Under the pieces are notes generated by a model. It was not told where the DNA came from, searched no databases, and worked only from the letters and a program-made list of their open reading frames with translations. A program made the position numbers and the translations under genes. A DNA stretch of 64,000 nucleotides. It comes from Guyanagaster necrorhizus. Its lineage: Eukaryota > Basidiomycota > Agaricomycetes > Agaricales > Physalacriaceae. Below are positions 22,393 through 36,549 of this stretch, piece after piece (positions within the stretch are counted from its first letter, which is position 1; every line of letters begins with the position of its first letter). The stretch covers positions 1-64,000 of the forward strand of contig NW_025064932.1 in NCBI RefSeq assembly GCF_019112545.1. Direction: 5' to 3'.

Positions 22393-25300
22393 TTAATTCA
22401 GAGATAATTTATAGTTGTGTATTGTGTCAGCAGCATTCATGCATTTCTCATTGATCTATTGGTTAGATTCAGGGCTATAGTCCTTCCAACTGATAAGATA
22501 GTTGACTGTTATTATTGAGCCTCCACTCTGTGCACAGACTTTATGAAGATGACAGTGTAATATTTGGTTGATTTCATAGTATTCTTCATCATTGATTAGA
22601 TTCAGCACAGGTGGTAAGGGCTGTTCCTGATTGAAAAATGCCAGTGCTATATAGACCATTAGGACTTTATTAAAAACATTATGAATTTTTCAAGCAACAG
22701 AAAGGCAGAGCTTATACATAGAAGTGCCAACTTTAGTGATAATAAAGAAGGGGCCTGTGCATTTATCAGTGAGTTTCTGTTTGAGATGAGAAAGATAAAG
22801 GTTAGTGGTGTCTAACCAAATCTTGTCAGCAATATTATAGATGTGAGAGGGGCATAGTGTTTGTCATATTGTTTTTTCATTAAGAATACTGCTTTTTCAA
22901 GAGTGATACAGGTTTCTTCATGAATTTTGAACATAGTGTGTGAGAAATCAGAGAATGCAAAAGTCATTGTATAGATGCATTCAGTATGGAAGACATTGAG
23001 ATGTCATCTATGGTTGATGAAGAATGAGGTTTTACCAGTGGCTGAGTGGACATGGTTGTTATATTGAAAGGCAGTGAGAGCAAGCCATTCTACTCAGTCA
23101 TCCTGCTAGTAGTTAATAAACAGTCAGAGATATTTCTCAATCTCCTGATTTACTTGTTCTGTCTGGCTATCTATCTGTGGGTGGTATGCAGTGGAAGTAT
23201 TGTGGCAGATGTTTAGGAGTTGGTAGAGATTGTCAAGAAATTTAGAGACAAATTGTGGTCTCTGATCTGAGATCATGATCTGTAGTATTCTGTATTTTGT
23301 GTAGACTTCATCATAAAGAATCTTAGCTCATCTCTCCAATATCAATTCTGTTGAGCATATGACTGGAATAATTGCCTTAGAAAACTAGTTGATAATGATG
23401 ATGATTGCATCATAACTATTGCAATCAGGTAATCCAGTGATTATGTTAACCAAAATGTGGGTTCATGGTGATTGTGGTATCTTGTTAGAGTGAAGAGGGG
23501 CAGCATGCAGTTGAGTTGTTGATTTTCCCCTTTGGCATATTTTACACTTCTTCACATATTGTTCAATATCTTGCCACATCTTTAGCCACCAGTATTTTCA
23601 GAGTACCAATTCTTTGGTTTTGGCAATCTCCAGATGTCCCACTATTGTGTGATCATGGCATGTGATAATGATTTCACTATGAAGTTGTTGGTCTCTCAGA
23701 ATATAAATTCATCTATTATATTGAATCATTCTACCTTCCTTTATTATTCTGTGCTTGTGGTTCAATGATGGGGCCACCTGTTAGTTCCATTTACTGTTGT
23801 CACATATTGCACTTTTGATCTGCTCATGAATCTCTTCCTCTATTGGCATTATCATTGCCTAAAAATGCTCAGGCTTTAATAATATGATACTATTATTGTC
23901 ATTCTCTTCTTGGTTGTAGTCTGCTCATCAGCTGAGTAAATCTGCCTTCTTGTTTGTTATTCTAATTTTATGATATAATATGTAGTTATACTTAGAAAGT
24001 TCTGTCACCCATTGTGCTTGTCATTGATTAAGCTTCTGAGGCAGTCAGAAATAGTGAAGATTTTGATGATCTATCTATATTTTAAAGACCTGAACTGCCC
24101 CAATTAGATAATATCACCACTCTACTAGAGCAAGCATGATGGCCAGGAGTTCTTTGTTGTAGATTTATAATTGCACTCAGTGACTGTAAATGCTTTAGAA
24201 AGAAAGACCACTGGATGCCACTTTCTGTCTTGTTTCTGTGAGAGTATAGCACCAACTGCTCTCTTGCTGGAGTTGGCTTCCACTCTGAATTTTTCTTTCT
24301 GAATTGGTATATCAAGAATGATATCCTTAGTGAGTCATCATTTGAGGTCATCAAATATAGCTTATTGTGACTGTCTCCAGTTTCAGAGGGCATTGTCAGT
24401 AAGCTGCATCATAAGTCAGATAATCTTGCTATAGTCCTGAATGAATTGTCAGTAGAAGTTCATGAATCCTAAGAGGGATTGTAACTCCTTCTTCTTTGTT
24501 GGTACTGGCCATTTGGTAACTCCAGCTATCTTGATAGAATCCATCTGTATACTTTCTTTGCTGATGATTATCTTGAGATATTTTATTTTCAGAACTTTAA
24601 ACACATATTTCTCTGCTTTGAGGAAGAGTTTATGCTTTCTCATTAGTGTGAGCACCTGACAGACCAACTGATAGTGCTCTTCTCAGTCTTGTGACATGAT
24701 GAGAATATTGTCAAGATATATAATAATCTTTCTGGTGGCAATGAGATCTTTAAAGATGTTATTTATCATCTATTAGAAGGTTGCTGGAGAGTTGGTGAGT
24801 CCAAAGAATATGACTGTCAGCTTGAATAGTTTTCTATTAGTCTGAAAAGCAGCCTTTCACTCATTATCTTTCTTGATTCACACATTATTGTATTCTCACC
24901 TGACATCCAACTTGATATAATATTGGGTGCTACATAGTTTGTTCATCAACTTAGAGATAAATGGAAGGAGATATTGGTTTTTGATTGTCATCTTATTTAG
25001 TTTTTGATAATCTTATACTGGTCAGAGTTTTTCATCCTTTTTTTTGACAAAAAGAAGTGAAGAAGCCATAGAGGATTTCAAGAGTCAGATATATCTGCTG
25101 GAGAGGTTTTCTTTCAGAAACTTGTCAATGGCTGAGAGGATATACTTTGCAATTGAGGTTTGCATTTGCATTTGGGATTAACTTGATCATGTGATCCCAG
25201 AGTTTTGGTTCCAGCAACTTGTCAAAGCTCTTCTTATTGAATAGGTCTTGATAGTCTCAGACTCATTCAGGAACTATTTCCTCAAATATCCTTTTCTCCT

Positions 25301-26272
25301 TCTCTGCATTGGCTTTAGCAGCTAGGTCATTGGTGTGATGTACTGCTCAGATGTGCATTGCCTGTTCCATGTCAATAGTGAGAATGGTCTCACTATCCTT
25401 CATTTTTTTATCCCACCTATTCTCCAGATCTTCATCAGGTAACTCAAAAAGGACTTTTTAGCAATGGCATCATGTGAACATGATTTGTCCAGTCTTCCAA
25501 TTGATGAGAGAATTGTGCTGGATAAGCCAGTCATGGTCTAAGAACACTTCCTTGGTCCTGAGGTCTATGATGGCCACATTGATGCATTCTGAATGATCTC
25601 TAATAGTTAATCATAGTTTGACAAATTCTGTGATTGAACTGACTTAGTTCTTTGTCCCATCAGTATTATATACAAGAATGGATGCTGCTGTGGCTCTTGT
25701 TGGTAAACTGTGCTTGTTGATGAAAGCATAGTTTATAGAGCTCTCAGTGCAGCTGCTGTCAATTAAAACAGTTACTGCATGCATTGACTGGTTTATAAGA
25801 GTTTCAATTTAGGCTTTAGTAGTCAGCTCTTGCTCTGGGGTTTTTGTTCATCAAATGTATCTTTAGAGTTCTCAGAGCCCATTAAGCTATTTCAGGGCTT
25901 AGCATTATTCTGCCTTCTTCATTCCTTTGATCATCTTATCTATCACCTTCTCAGTGCAGATTTTATATACTCAATTCTTGAGTATTGCCTTCACTGCTTC
26001 TTTTGTTGTTGCATCTTTAATAGCCTGCCAAGTCTATTTGATGTAAAATAGCTTGAATCATCTAGTAGAGGTTTCTCTCTCTGTTCAGTCTGTGGGTGGT
26101 TGAGTTTCTTTCTTTGGTGATTCCTTAGATGTGTGCATAGTAGTTGAAGAACAAGGTATATTCAAATGCATATATACATTAGCCATATCAGTATCTACAA
26201 AAGTACTATTAGTTTATCCTATAGCTACTGTCAACATACTGTTAAGTCATTTAACTGATCCAGTGGAATCAC
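22393..26272 (-). pseudogene. pol of gypsy element C, decayed
   Basis: In minus-strand order: a protease trace with LIDSSCTESSI (about 25,760), reverse transcriptase with IIIYLDNILIM (about 24,720; the YLDD catalytic pair altered to YLDN) and KKKELQSLLGFMNFY (24,449-24,667), RNase H remnants, integrase remnants, and a chromodomain-like end with VNYLISWKDYSPESNQ (22,456-22,659). Many stops. It was a polyprotein of a chromovirus-type element and cannot be functional now. Confidence 0.8.
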
Positions 26273-28426
26273 TCATTGGTTGGCCCTATCTTTTACTTTT
26301 TCAATCTTTGTCTCCTTGTCAAGCTCCTTCTCTTCTTTTTGCAGCTCAGCAATCTGTGTCTGAATATCTTCATGGATTCTCTTCTTTTTCAGGCAGTCTC
26401 ACAATAAGTGCCCCTTCTATCCACAGTTAAAACATTTACCCTCCTTCTTCAGCCAATTGATGTCCATTGGTTTGCTGGCCCTAGTGTATATAGTGCCTGT
26501 CTCTATCTTCTGCATTCTATAAGTAGAAGTGTTAGAGGATGAGGTGGTGGCCTTAGTGGTATTGATTTGATTGTTGGTCTTTGAATTCTATAGCTGATAG
26601 AGCTTGCATTCACTCTGGAGGTTTGACTGTTCTGCCTTCTGTTGCTGTTGCTCCTTGTATATTTCAATGATTTGCTTTTTCCACATATCATATTCCTTTA
26701 AGATATTCATTCTGATATCTAAAATCATCTTGATATAAAATAGCAGTGCCCCTCATTTGAGTGCTTTAACCATTCACCCATTATTGATGATATCATCACA
26801 TATTCTGATGAGCTTCATGAGTCATTTTAGCTTGTCAAAATACTTGGTGGCCAGTTTGTTGCTCATCTTGTATTTTTTGATTTTGCTCTTATGCACTTCT
26901 TGTACTACAAGGTCAATGAATTTATCATTGAGCATTTGTTTGAAGATGGCCCAAGACAGCAGTTGATAATGCTGCCTAGTCATGAAATAAAAGTTGAGCA
27001 AAATGAGAATCCACCAGGTCTTTGCTTTGTCTTTAAGGTAAGATGTGGTGAAGGTGACTTTATTCATGTCCATTTTGAGAAAGGCAGTATAGACTTTGAA
27101 GTACTGTTCACAGTTGATGAGAAACTAATCACTATCATCTGATGTGCTCTTGAAAGGGCAGGGCTTTCAGAGTAAGTCAAGTCTGCATTAGAGTATGATA
27201 ATGTTCTCTGGCAGTGCTCTCATCAGGTTTAGCCATTGATTGAAGGGTGGATATCACTATTCAGCTGGTGGTCTGAGAAATGAGTGTAAGAAGTTATTAT
27301 CAGTAATGGGACTCCCTATTAGCTCTGCTTTCTTCTGTACAATTACTCTATTTCACATGGTGAATCCTAGCTTAATGGCTTCAAGATCATCTTTCATGAG
27401 ATTCTTCCTGCTTTCTTCAGCTTTATCAGGTGGTGATTGTCTCCTGAGAAGTCAGCTTTCTTGGCTCATTTAAGGGTTTTAGAATCTGCAGTTTGGACTA
27501 ATTTGCTAGGGTCAGATGTGAGTGAGCCAAGTAGCTATAGTTTGGATTGATGACATAAAATAGATGTATTGAGAGCTGTTGGTTCAGATTGATAGTGCCA
27601 TATAGATAGCTTGTTTTGATGTGACTGAGAGGTCCACAGCAGTGGTTTGATTTTGTACTTGGATTTGTATGCTGGAAGTGGCTCTAATTAATCCTTGGGG
27701 TTGTGTCAGTTATAGATAAAAATTGCTCACTCAGTTGCAGCATACTGTAAAATATCTCTTTTTTCAGCATCATCAGTGACTATATACTCTTTTTCTAGGA
27801 GAAATATTAACCAGCTAATGTCTTGCTATAAGATCACTGTTCCTTCTTGATACAGCCTTAAATTCTTTCTTTTCTATTCTCATTGTATTTTCTTCTCTAG
27901 CATCTGTTTATTGACTTCTTCTTCAGCATATTTCCAGTCTCTCCACTTAAGAGAAATGTCTCACTCTCTCTCTTTGTCATCCTCTTCCTCATCCTTGTCA
28001 TCTGCCTCTTTATTACTGTCCTTAGTAGAGAAGTTATTGAGCAGATCATAAATGGATGGGGCACTGAGCTTGATTGTCATAGAGAAGCTAGTCATGGTTC
28101 TGAGTGCTGAGTCCAGCAAGATTGGGGCTGAGCTGAGGAGAAGACTGCTCAAGAGGTTGGTTGGGGCTGTCCTCAGTATCTTCTTGATGGCTACTATGCA
28201 CTCTCTGTTCCTCCAGTTCTCAGTGATATTGGTGGAAGTTTCTATAAAATCAGAGGTTAAGGAAGAGTGCTATGACTCTTCCCCTAAGGAACTTTTGAAG
28301 GCTATAATCAGAAATGTGAGTATTGAGAGAGACTCAAAGCCTATAAGCATCAAGTACAGACTCAAAGTGTAAAGAGATGGTGTTTGTGTCAGTGATGCTG
28401 AATGTTCTGGGGAAAGAGAGATAAAT
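26273..28426 (-). pseudogene. gag of gypsy element C, main fragment, decayed
   Basis: The capsid-like block MDMNKVTFTTSYLKDKAKTW (ending at 27,073) and NDKFIDLVVQEVHKSKIK are followed by a zinc-knuckle remnant KCFNCG-stop-KGHLL near 26,430. An acidic stretch with many Asp/Glu lies at 27,961-28,152. The gene is interrupted at 28,426 by element B and resumes at 36,550. Confidence 0.75.
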
Positions 28427-28886
28427 TGTTAGGCTCAAGCCACATATGATCAAAGACACATGATAAACTAATGTGCCTTCATGTTTAAGACTTCCACTAG
28501 AGTCCACTTGTTGTGCTTTATTGATCAGTATGCTTCAAGGCTTTTTAGAAGTAGCTTAAGAGTAGAATGAGATGTGATAAACTTTAACTCAAAGCTGGAG
28601 ATTTCCAGTGAGAGCAAGCTATCTTATATACTGTACAAGTTGGATATAAATATACTACTGCCTATTGTATGTTGTTGAGTCCTTTGTGCCTATTGTCCTT
28701 GAGTGTCACTACTGTACACAAAAAGGTTATTGTACATCATCAGGTGATACTGTTGCATCAAAAGACAATGACTGACTAGGCTTATTGTAATGACTAAGCC
28801 TGTCCCATGGTTCTAAGCACTGGTCTAAATGCTCTGACTAAGCATAAATAGAGGTTAAGAGAGATAAAAGAGTAAAAATCATAACA
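28427..28886 (-). repeat. 3' LTR of element B
   Basis: Starts tgttaggctcaagcc and ends aatcataaca. The purine tract AAGGAGAGGATAA (minus strand) abuts it at 28,887-28,899. Confidence 0.93.
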
Positions 28887-28919
28887 TTATCCTCTCCTTA
28901 AGACCATTGTTCTGATAGC

Positions 28920-31900
28920 TTAATTTAGAGATAGCTCATATTCCCATATTGCATCTGCAGTGTCCATTTATTTTTCATTGACCCACTGGTTAGATTCTGG
29001 GTGGTATTCTTTCTAACTGACCAAGTAGTCAATTATTATTATCATCTCTCTCTCTTTTACCTTTATTTTTTGTAGTTTATAGTTTAAGACTTGATCAATT
29101 TCATAATATTCTTTATCATTGATCAGATTGAAGAGAGGAGGAGGACGAGCCTGTTGGTTAGAGAATGCAGGCATGACATAGAGTGTGAGCAGTATTTCAT
29201 TGAAAACATTGTATATTTTTCAATATGCTAGGAGTTGGAGTCTGTATGCAGAAGCTCTGACTTTGGCAGTAATGATAAAGGGCCTCATCTACTTATCAGA
29301 TAGCTTCTGTTTCAGGCATGATAGATATAGGTTTGTGGTATCCAACTATACTTTGTCATTGATGGTATAGGAATGTATGAAGCAATGATAAGAGTCATAA
29401 TTCATAACTGTTGCTGTATGCTCCAATGCAATGTGTATTTCATTGTGTATTTTTGCTATTGTCATGATGAAGTCTGATGATGCTAGTGTGGATATGTGGG
29501 AGCAGATGGTTTGGGTGATGTTAGGGTGTCAGCTATAATTTATGAAGAATGGTGATTTTCCTGTTGCCAAATGAATGCAATTATTGTATTGGAATGTGGC
29601 TAGAGCAAGCCACTTAGTCCAATTGTCCTGTTAGTAATTAATAAAGAGTTGAAGATATTTTTTGACTTTTTGATTTGCTCTCTCTATTTGTCTATCCATC
29701 TGAGAGTGATATGCTGTAGAGGTGTTTTGTTTGATGTTTAGTAGCCAGTATAAGTTGTCAAGAAACTTAGAGACAAATTGTGATCTATGATCAGAGATGA
29801 TCACTTAGGGCATCTCATACTTTGCATACATCTCATCCCAGAGTATTTTAGCTCACCTCTCTAATGTTAATTCTGTTGAGCATGCAATTGGTATGATCAC
29901 CTTTGAGAATCGATCAACTATAATAAGAATGGCATTATAGCCATTGCTTTCTGGTAGTCCAGTTATTATGTCCACTGAGATGTGGGTCTATGATGTCTAT
30001 GGCACTTCATTGGAATGAAGTGAGGCTGCTCAGACTTGAGTTGATACCTTTCCTTATTGGCAGATATCACATGCTTTGACATATTGTTCAATATCTATGC
30101 CTATTTTCAGCTACCAGTACTCATATAGTACAAGTTCCTTCATCTTCACAATTCCTGGATGTCTGGCTATCACATGGTCATGACATGTGGCAATTATCTC
30201 ACTACATAGAGCATAGTCTTAGAGTATGTAGATTCATCTATCATAGTGGATCATCTCTTTCTCCTTTGTCATTTCTCACTCATAGTTTAGTGATGGGGCA
30301 ATGTATTGATCCCATTTACTGGAGTCTTAGGTTACACTCTTGATATGCTCATGTATGGCTTCCTCTGTTGGCATGATCATGGCTCAGAAGTGTTCTGGTT
30401 TGAGCAGAACTACTTTCTCATTATCTCCTTCTCCTTGATCATAATCTGCCCTTTAGCTGAGTAGATTGGCCTTTTTGTTTGCAGTGCCTGCTTTATGATG
30501 CAAAGTATATAGATACTAGCTCAGTTCTATAATCCAGTGAGCCTGTCAACAGTTCAGTTTCTGCAGCTGTCAGAAATACCAGAGGTTCTGATGATTGGTC
30601 CACACTTTGAAGGTTTGAATTGTCCTGATCAGATAGTGTCACTATTCCTCTAGGGTGAGCATGATGGTGAGTAATTCCTTGTCATAGATTTTATAGTTCC
30701 TCTCTGTAGCTGATAAGGCTTTAGAGAGGAATGCAACCAGTCATTATTTTCCATCCTGTTTCTGTGACAACACTGCTTCTATCACTCCCTCACTTGAGTC
30801 TGTCTCAACCTGAAACTTTTCTTTCTATGTTGATATGGCTAATATTACATCTTCTGCAAGTTGTTGCTTTAGATCATCAAAGGCAGCCTGCTGACTTGGT
30901 CCCCACATCCAGAGGGCATTGCCAGTCAGCTGTGTCATAGGCCATACAACATAGCTGTAGTCTCTGATAAACCACTAGTAGGAGTTGGTGAACCCTAGAA
31001 ATAACTGTAGTTTCTTCTTCTTCATTGGCTCTGGCTATTCTATCACTCCAGCCATCTTGACTGGGTCTATATGGATGTTGCCTTTCCTGATGATCACCTC
31101 AAAGTATTCAGTTTGTAATATTTCAAACTCATATTTCTCTGTCTTAAAGAAGAGTTTGTGCTTTCTCATTAGACTAAGTATCTGTTAGACCAGTCTTCAG
31201 TGTTCTTCTCTCATTTTTGACATTATTAGGATGTCATCCAGATTTATGGTGACTTTGCCTATAACAATAAGATCTTTAAAGATATTGTTTATCATCCATT
31301 AAAAGGTTACAGATGAGTTTGTGAGTCTGAAGAACATTACTGTGAATTCAAACAATTCTTTGTTAATTTAGAAGGTGGCTTTCCATTTATCACCTTCCTT
31401 GATCTGAATGTTGTTGTATCCCCACTGGACATCCAACTTAGTGTAATACTTAGTCCCTCTGAGCTTGTCTATTAATTTGGAAATCAAAGAGAGCAGGTAG
31501 CAATTTTTGATTGTCATTTCATTTAGCTTTCTGTAGTCTTAGACTGGCCATAGTTTGCCATCCTTTTTTTTGACAAAGAAGAAGGGGGATGCCATTGGGA
31601 ATTTCAATGATCAGATCCTCCCACTAGAGAGGTTCTCATCAAGAAACTTGTCAAGTTCCTGCTGCTCATTGTTACTGAGTGGGTAGGTCTTACAATTGAG
31701 GTTGGCATTGGCATTTGGAATGAGCTTGATTGCATAATCCTATGGCTTCAGTTCAGGGAGTTCATCAAAACTCTCCTTTTCAAAGAGATCCTTGTAGTCC
31801 CTTGCTCATTCTGATACCATCTCTTCAAATATCTTCTCCTTCTTTTGTTCAAGAGCTTTAGCTGCTAAGTTATTAGTATGATGAGTAGTGCATATGTGTA

Positions 31901-32785
31901 TTGCCAGCCCCAAGTCTACTGTGAGGAGGGTTTTGCCATCTTCCATCTCTTTATTCTATTGATCCTTGGGGTTTTCATTGGGCAGTTTGAAAGCTAGTTT
32001 CCAGCATTTACATCAGGTGAATGTGACTTTTCTGATCTTTCAGTTGATTAGTGGATTGTGCCTGATCAACCAGTCATGCCTCAGGAACACCTCCTTGGTT
32101 CTGAGGTCAGTGACCACAAGATCAATTTGTTCAAAGTGATTTCTGATCATGAGTCATAACTCTATAAACTCTATAATTGAGCTGGCCTGGTTTTTTATTC
32201 TGTCAGTATTGTATATGGGGATAGAGGCAGCCATAGCCTATATCAGCAATTGGTGCTTGTTAATAAAAGACCAATTGATAGAGCTCTCTGTGCAACTACT
32301 GTCAACTAGTATGGTGACTGTGTGGCTTGTTCAGTTTGTAAAGGTTTTGATTTGGGCCTTGACAGTTAGGTCTTGTCCCATGGTCTTGGTCTGACAGATA
32401 TATCTCCATAGTCCTCATAGCTTGTCAAGCCATTTCAGGGCTTGACACCTCTCTGCATTCCTCATTCCTTTGATTATTTTATTGATGACTTCTTCAGCTT
32501 GGATCTTGTGTATTCAGTTTTTGAGTATGGCCTTTGCCACCTCCTCTGTTGGCACTTCTTGGATGGTCCTTCAGGTCCACTCAGTGTTGAATGGTTTAAG
32601 CTATCTAGTGGAGGTCTCTCCCTCTGTTTGGCCTATGTGCATTTGAGTTTGTTTCTTAAGTGATTCTTGGATATGCAGTGTGAGAGACATGGGTATATTT
32701 GAATGCACACATAATTTAGACATATGGTTGACTACAGAGATACTATTAGTCCATCAGCTGATCCAGTGGAATTGCTCACTGGTTA
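28920..32785 (-). pseudogene. pol of gypsy element B, decayed
   Basis: The protease trace VDSSCTESSIN is at about 32,300. The reverse transcriptase active site reads INLDDILIM at about 31,230 (Tyr of YLDD replaced by Asn). RNase H, integrase (SVDI..., about 29,950) and chromodomain-like remnants follow towards the stop at 28,920. Stops are frequent. Confidence 0.8.
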
Positions 32786-35732
32786 GTCCTCTTCTTTTAA
32801 CTCTTTTATCTTGATATTCATGTTGAGCTCTTTCTCCTCTTTCTGGAGTTTGGTGATCTGCACTCTGATGTCTTTGTGGATTCACTTCTTTTTTGGGCAG
32901 TCCTTGGCTATGTGGTTCTTCTGTCTACAATTGAAACATTTTTCCTCTTTTTTCATCCAATTAATGTCCATGGGCTTTCTTGTCTCCATGTATGTCATGC
33001 CAGTACTCATCTTCTAGGCATCATAATAGATGTTGGCCATCGAGAGTTCTAATTTTCTGGCTGTTGATGTATTCAGTTTAAAGTGTGAGAGCAGATTTAG
33101 CTTTCTGTAGTCCTGCAATGTGGACTGTTCTGCCTTCTGTTGTTGTCACTCTTTATACATCTTGATGATCTGTTTCTTCCACTCATTGTAATCAACTGGG
33201 ATGAACTTTCTGATTGCCAAGATCATAGTGATGTATGAACTGAGGACTCCTCTCTTGAGAGCCTTGACCATCCTCCTGTCATTAGCTATATCTTCTCAAA
33301 TCCCAGCTAGTTTTGCAAGCTGTTCCAACTTGTCAAAGTAATTGGTTGCCACCTTCTTGCCCATCTTATAGTCCTTGATCTTTTGTTTGTGTATCTCTTG
33401 TACTGCCAGATCAATGAATTTGTTGGTGAGCATTTGTTTGAACACTGGCCATAAGCAATATTGATAATGTTCTCTTGTGGTCAACTGGAAGTTTAGTGAG
33501 ATTAGAATCCACCATGTTTTAGCCTTGTTTTCCAGATATGAGGCTGCAAATGCAACTTTATTCATATTCATTCTGAGGTAGATAGTGTAAGCCTCAAAGT
33601 ACTATTCACAATCAATAAGAAAGCAGTCAATATCATCAGAGACACCCTTGAAAGAGTGAGGCTTTCTGACTAAGTCAGGTTGATATTAGAGTACTATGGC
33701 ATTTTCAGACAGTGGGTTCATCAGGTTGGGTCACTAATCAAATAGCAGTCTGAAGAAGGAGTGTAAGGAGTTGTCATTGGTGATGAGGCTTCTTTGCAGT
33801 GCAGCTTCCTTTTATATGATTACTCTATTACATATGGTAAATCCTAGTTTTACTGCTTCAGAATCATCTCAGACTGGTTCTTTTCTGGTTCTGCTCCTTG
33901 TGGCTTTGTCAGATGGAGGCTGCACTCTCAGAACTTAGCTTCTCTTGCTAGTCTATGAGTTTTGATACTCACCAGATCAAGAGTTCAGCTGGAGTTTTGA
34001 TTATAATAGTCAAGTTGCTAATAATCATACTGAAGGGGTGGAGTATGAATACTGGCTTCAGATAGAGAGAGCTATATATACAGCCTGTCAAAGAGTGATG
34101 GAGAGAGAGAAGGGGAGTCTATAGCATTAGCTCGATCTTGACTGGTGACTGATACTCTGATAGTCTGCTGACTGAGTCCTTAGAATGATTTTAATTGTAT
34201 TATTCAGTGGCATAGTTGGTGGTAGCATGCTGCAGAATCTCTGTTCATTCTTCTAGTTCAGCATAAATATATAATTTATCCATCCATATTGCCAACCAGT
34301 TAGCATTGCATCATAAGTATGTTACTTCTCTCTGGTATAACTTGTGGTACTCATTCACTTGTGTCCTTTGTATTTCTTCTTTCAGTGCTTCTTTGTCTAT
34401 GTTTTCTAAATAAAAATATTGAATGTCTCCTCCATCATGTGGTATACTGCTACTTTCAGTATCTTTATCATCTCTGACCTGGCTGTCTCCTTCCTCCTCT
34501 TTCATAAAAAGAAAGACAGTGAGCTGATTGAAGATACTTCCCTCTTCTATGAGTGGTCATACTATCACTGTTGATCCACTACTCTGGCTGAATACTAGGC
34601 CCAGCGATAAGGCTCAAATTGCAGGGGTTTGAGATTACAAAGGTTTTTATTCAGGAACTGGCTCCAATTTGCTCATTGTACTGATTGCTGTCTGCTGCTC
34701 TTACTGTCTTCAAGCATATGCTATAGTTTTTGAAGTTTTCATAGAACTCTTCATTGAGGAACTGATAAGCAACTCTGCTTTCAAGAAAGCCTTAGAGAGC
34801 ATGAGTGGAGATGTGGGCATTGAGAGGAACTTGTAACCTATAGTGTTTGAGGATGGACTCATTATCCCCAAAAATAGTGTTAGAGCTGGAGGTTCAGCTG
34901 GAAGAGGGATATTTAGGAGTTGGAGGCTATGCAGTAAGATGAGAGACATCATCTCTAGATAGAGGAAGGACTCCTCCATCCTCTCAGTTTCTTACTTTGT
35001 TGGCTGTGAGGACCTCTCAGGGTCCTGGAGCCTATAGGTCTGTGTTTGTGATGCTAGATTCTCTAAAAATGGGAGTTGAGAGGGAAAGCTCAGATTAGAG
35101 CCCATACCAGCTGGGGAATATACTTCTAAGGTGCTCAGCTTCTATCCTGCACTGCTGCACTCAGTGCTGTCAATTCCACTCAGCCTCTTTGTAGGCTTAT
35201 TACCTCTCATTGGTGATGCAGACCTCAAGCTCACTGTGGGCAATTTCAGACTCAGTTCATCTATGATCTCATCATTATTCTTCTTGTAATATTGCCATGC
35301 TGTAATTAAAGGGAATACTGAGGTTTCAGTTTGAGAATAGTCAGTGAATGATTTCATCTCAGATTGCCAGATTTCTCTGGTGCTGCACAATGCACTCTGA
35401 CTCTGGCCTTCCCATCTTAGCACTGATCTCTGGAGAGTGTGAGGTCAGAGATGAGATGGGTGTTCTATGGCTTGCTGGGGTATAGTGGGATCTCTGAGCC
35501 ATCCTAGTGGCATGAAGGGAATCTCAGATGCAGTTAGCAATCTCATGGGTTCTAGGAGTGGTGGAAGAGTCAGAGTTAGAGAATTGGTGAAAGAAGTCTG
35601 ATAGGAGGTCCTTGTCCTCATGATTTGAGATAGAGAGTGGGATCTATGAGTTTCAGAATCCTGTGAGATGATAGTTTTTATTTTGGCTGACTGGTCAAAG
35701 AGGGTATCTGTGTCTTTCTTCTTCTTGAACAT
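32786..35732 (-). pseudogene. gag of gypsy element B, decayed
   Basis: The N-terminal block KKKKDTDTLFDQ is shared with A (48,5xx). The capsid block MNMNKVAFAASYLENKAKTW ends at 33,571. The zinc knuckle KCFNCRQKNHIAKDCPKK, an intact CX2CX4HX4C motif, is near 32,920. Frame breaks lie between these blocks. Confidence 0.8.
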
Positions 35733-36070
35733 TCTCTTAATGTGAGCTGCTAGGTCTAGCTTTGGGTAAAGGGCTTGTCAGGAGCTGATAGGATGTTCAT
35801 CTGGATTTAAGGATGTCATAAAGAGGTAGATCAGAGGTTATATTGCATAGAATGTGTCAGATGTGTTGGAATTCCTGATAATATCTGATTGCTCAGGTGA
35901 TGATTGATTAGCATCCTTAGCATAGCTGGATAATCACCAATAACCCTAAAAGTGTTTTGATAATGGAAGCAAGGAGTTCAAAGAACTCTTGGTCAAAGTT
36001 TGGGTTTGTCAGATTGATAGACAGCATTCAGTTTCCTCCACACTATAGTATATGAGAAAAGAGAAAAAGA

Positions 36071-36083
36071 AGCTTCAAGCTAA
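36071..36083 (-). promoter_or_regulatory. Self-priming primer-binding site of element B
   Basis: AGCTTCAAGCTAA on the plus strand, one base inside the 5' LTR. It is complementary at 12 of 13 positions to the LTR segment TTAGCTTAAAGCT at 36,242-36,254. The single mismatch is a transition. Confidence 0.75.
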
Positions 36084-36084
36084 T

Positions 36085-36544
36085 TGTTAGGCTTAAGCCA
36101 CATATGATCAAAGACACATGATAAACTAATGTGCCTTCATGTTCAAGACTTCCACTAGAGTCCACTTGTTGTGCTTTATTGACCAGTATGCTTCAAAACT
36201 TTTTAGAAGTAGCTTGAGAGTAGAATGAGATATAATAAACTTTAGCTTAAAGCTGGAGATTTCCAGTGAGAGCAAGCTATCTTATATACTGTACAAATTA
36301 AATATAAATATACTACTGCCTATTGTATGTTGTTGAGTTCTTTGTGCCTATTGTTCTTGGACATCACTACTATATATAAAAAGATCATTGTATGTCATTG
36401 GGCAATGCTGTTGCATTAAAAGACAATAATCAACTAGGCTTATTATAATGACTAAGCCTATCCCATAGTTCTAAGCACTAGTTTAAATACTCTGACTAAG
36501 CATAAATAGGGGTTAAGAGAGATAAAAGAGTAAAAATCATAATA
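36085..36544 (-). repeat. 5' LTR of element B
   Basis: 460 bp, starting tgttaggcttaagcc and ending aaatcataata. A TATA box (TTATATA on plus, 36,282-36,288) lies 34 nt from the predicted RNA start at 36,254. Confidence 0.93.
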
Positions 36545-36549
36545 TAAAT

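Larger units (their letters stand above)
28427..36544 (-). mobile_element. Ty3/gypsy element B, full length, nested in C
   Basis: Two 460-bp LTRs (28,427-28,886 and 36,085-36,544) enclose decayed gag-pol on the minus strand, and the target duplication TAAAT is perfect (28,422-28,426 and 36,545-36,549). Length is 8,118 bp. It is CpG-poor and rich in stops. Confidence 0.93.
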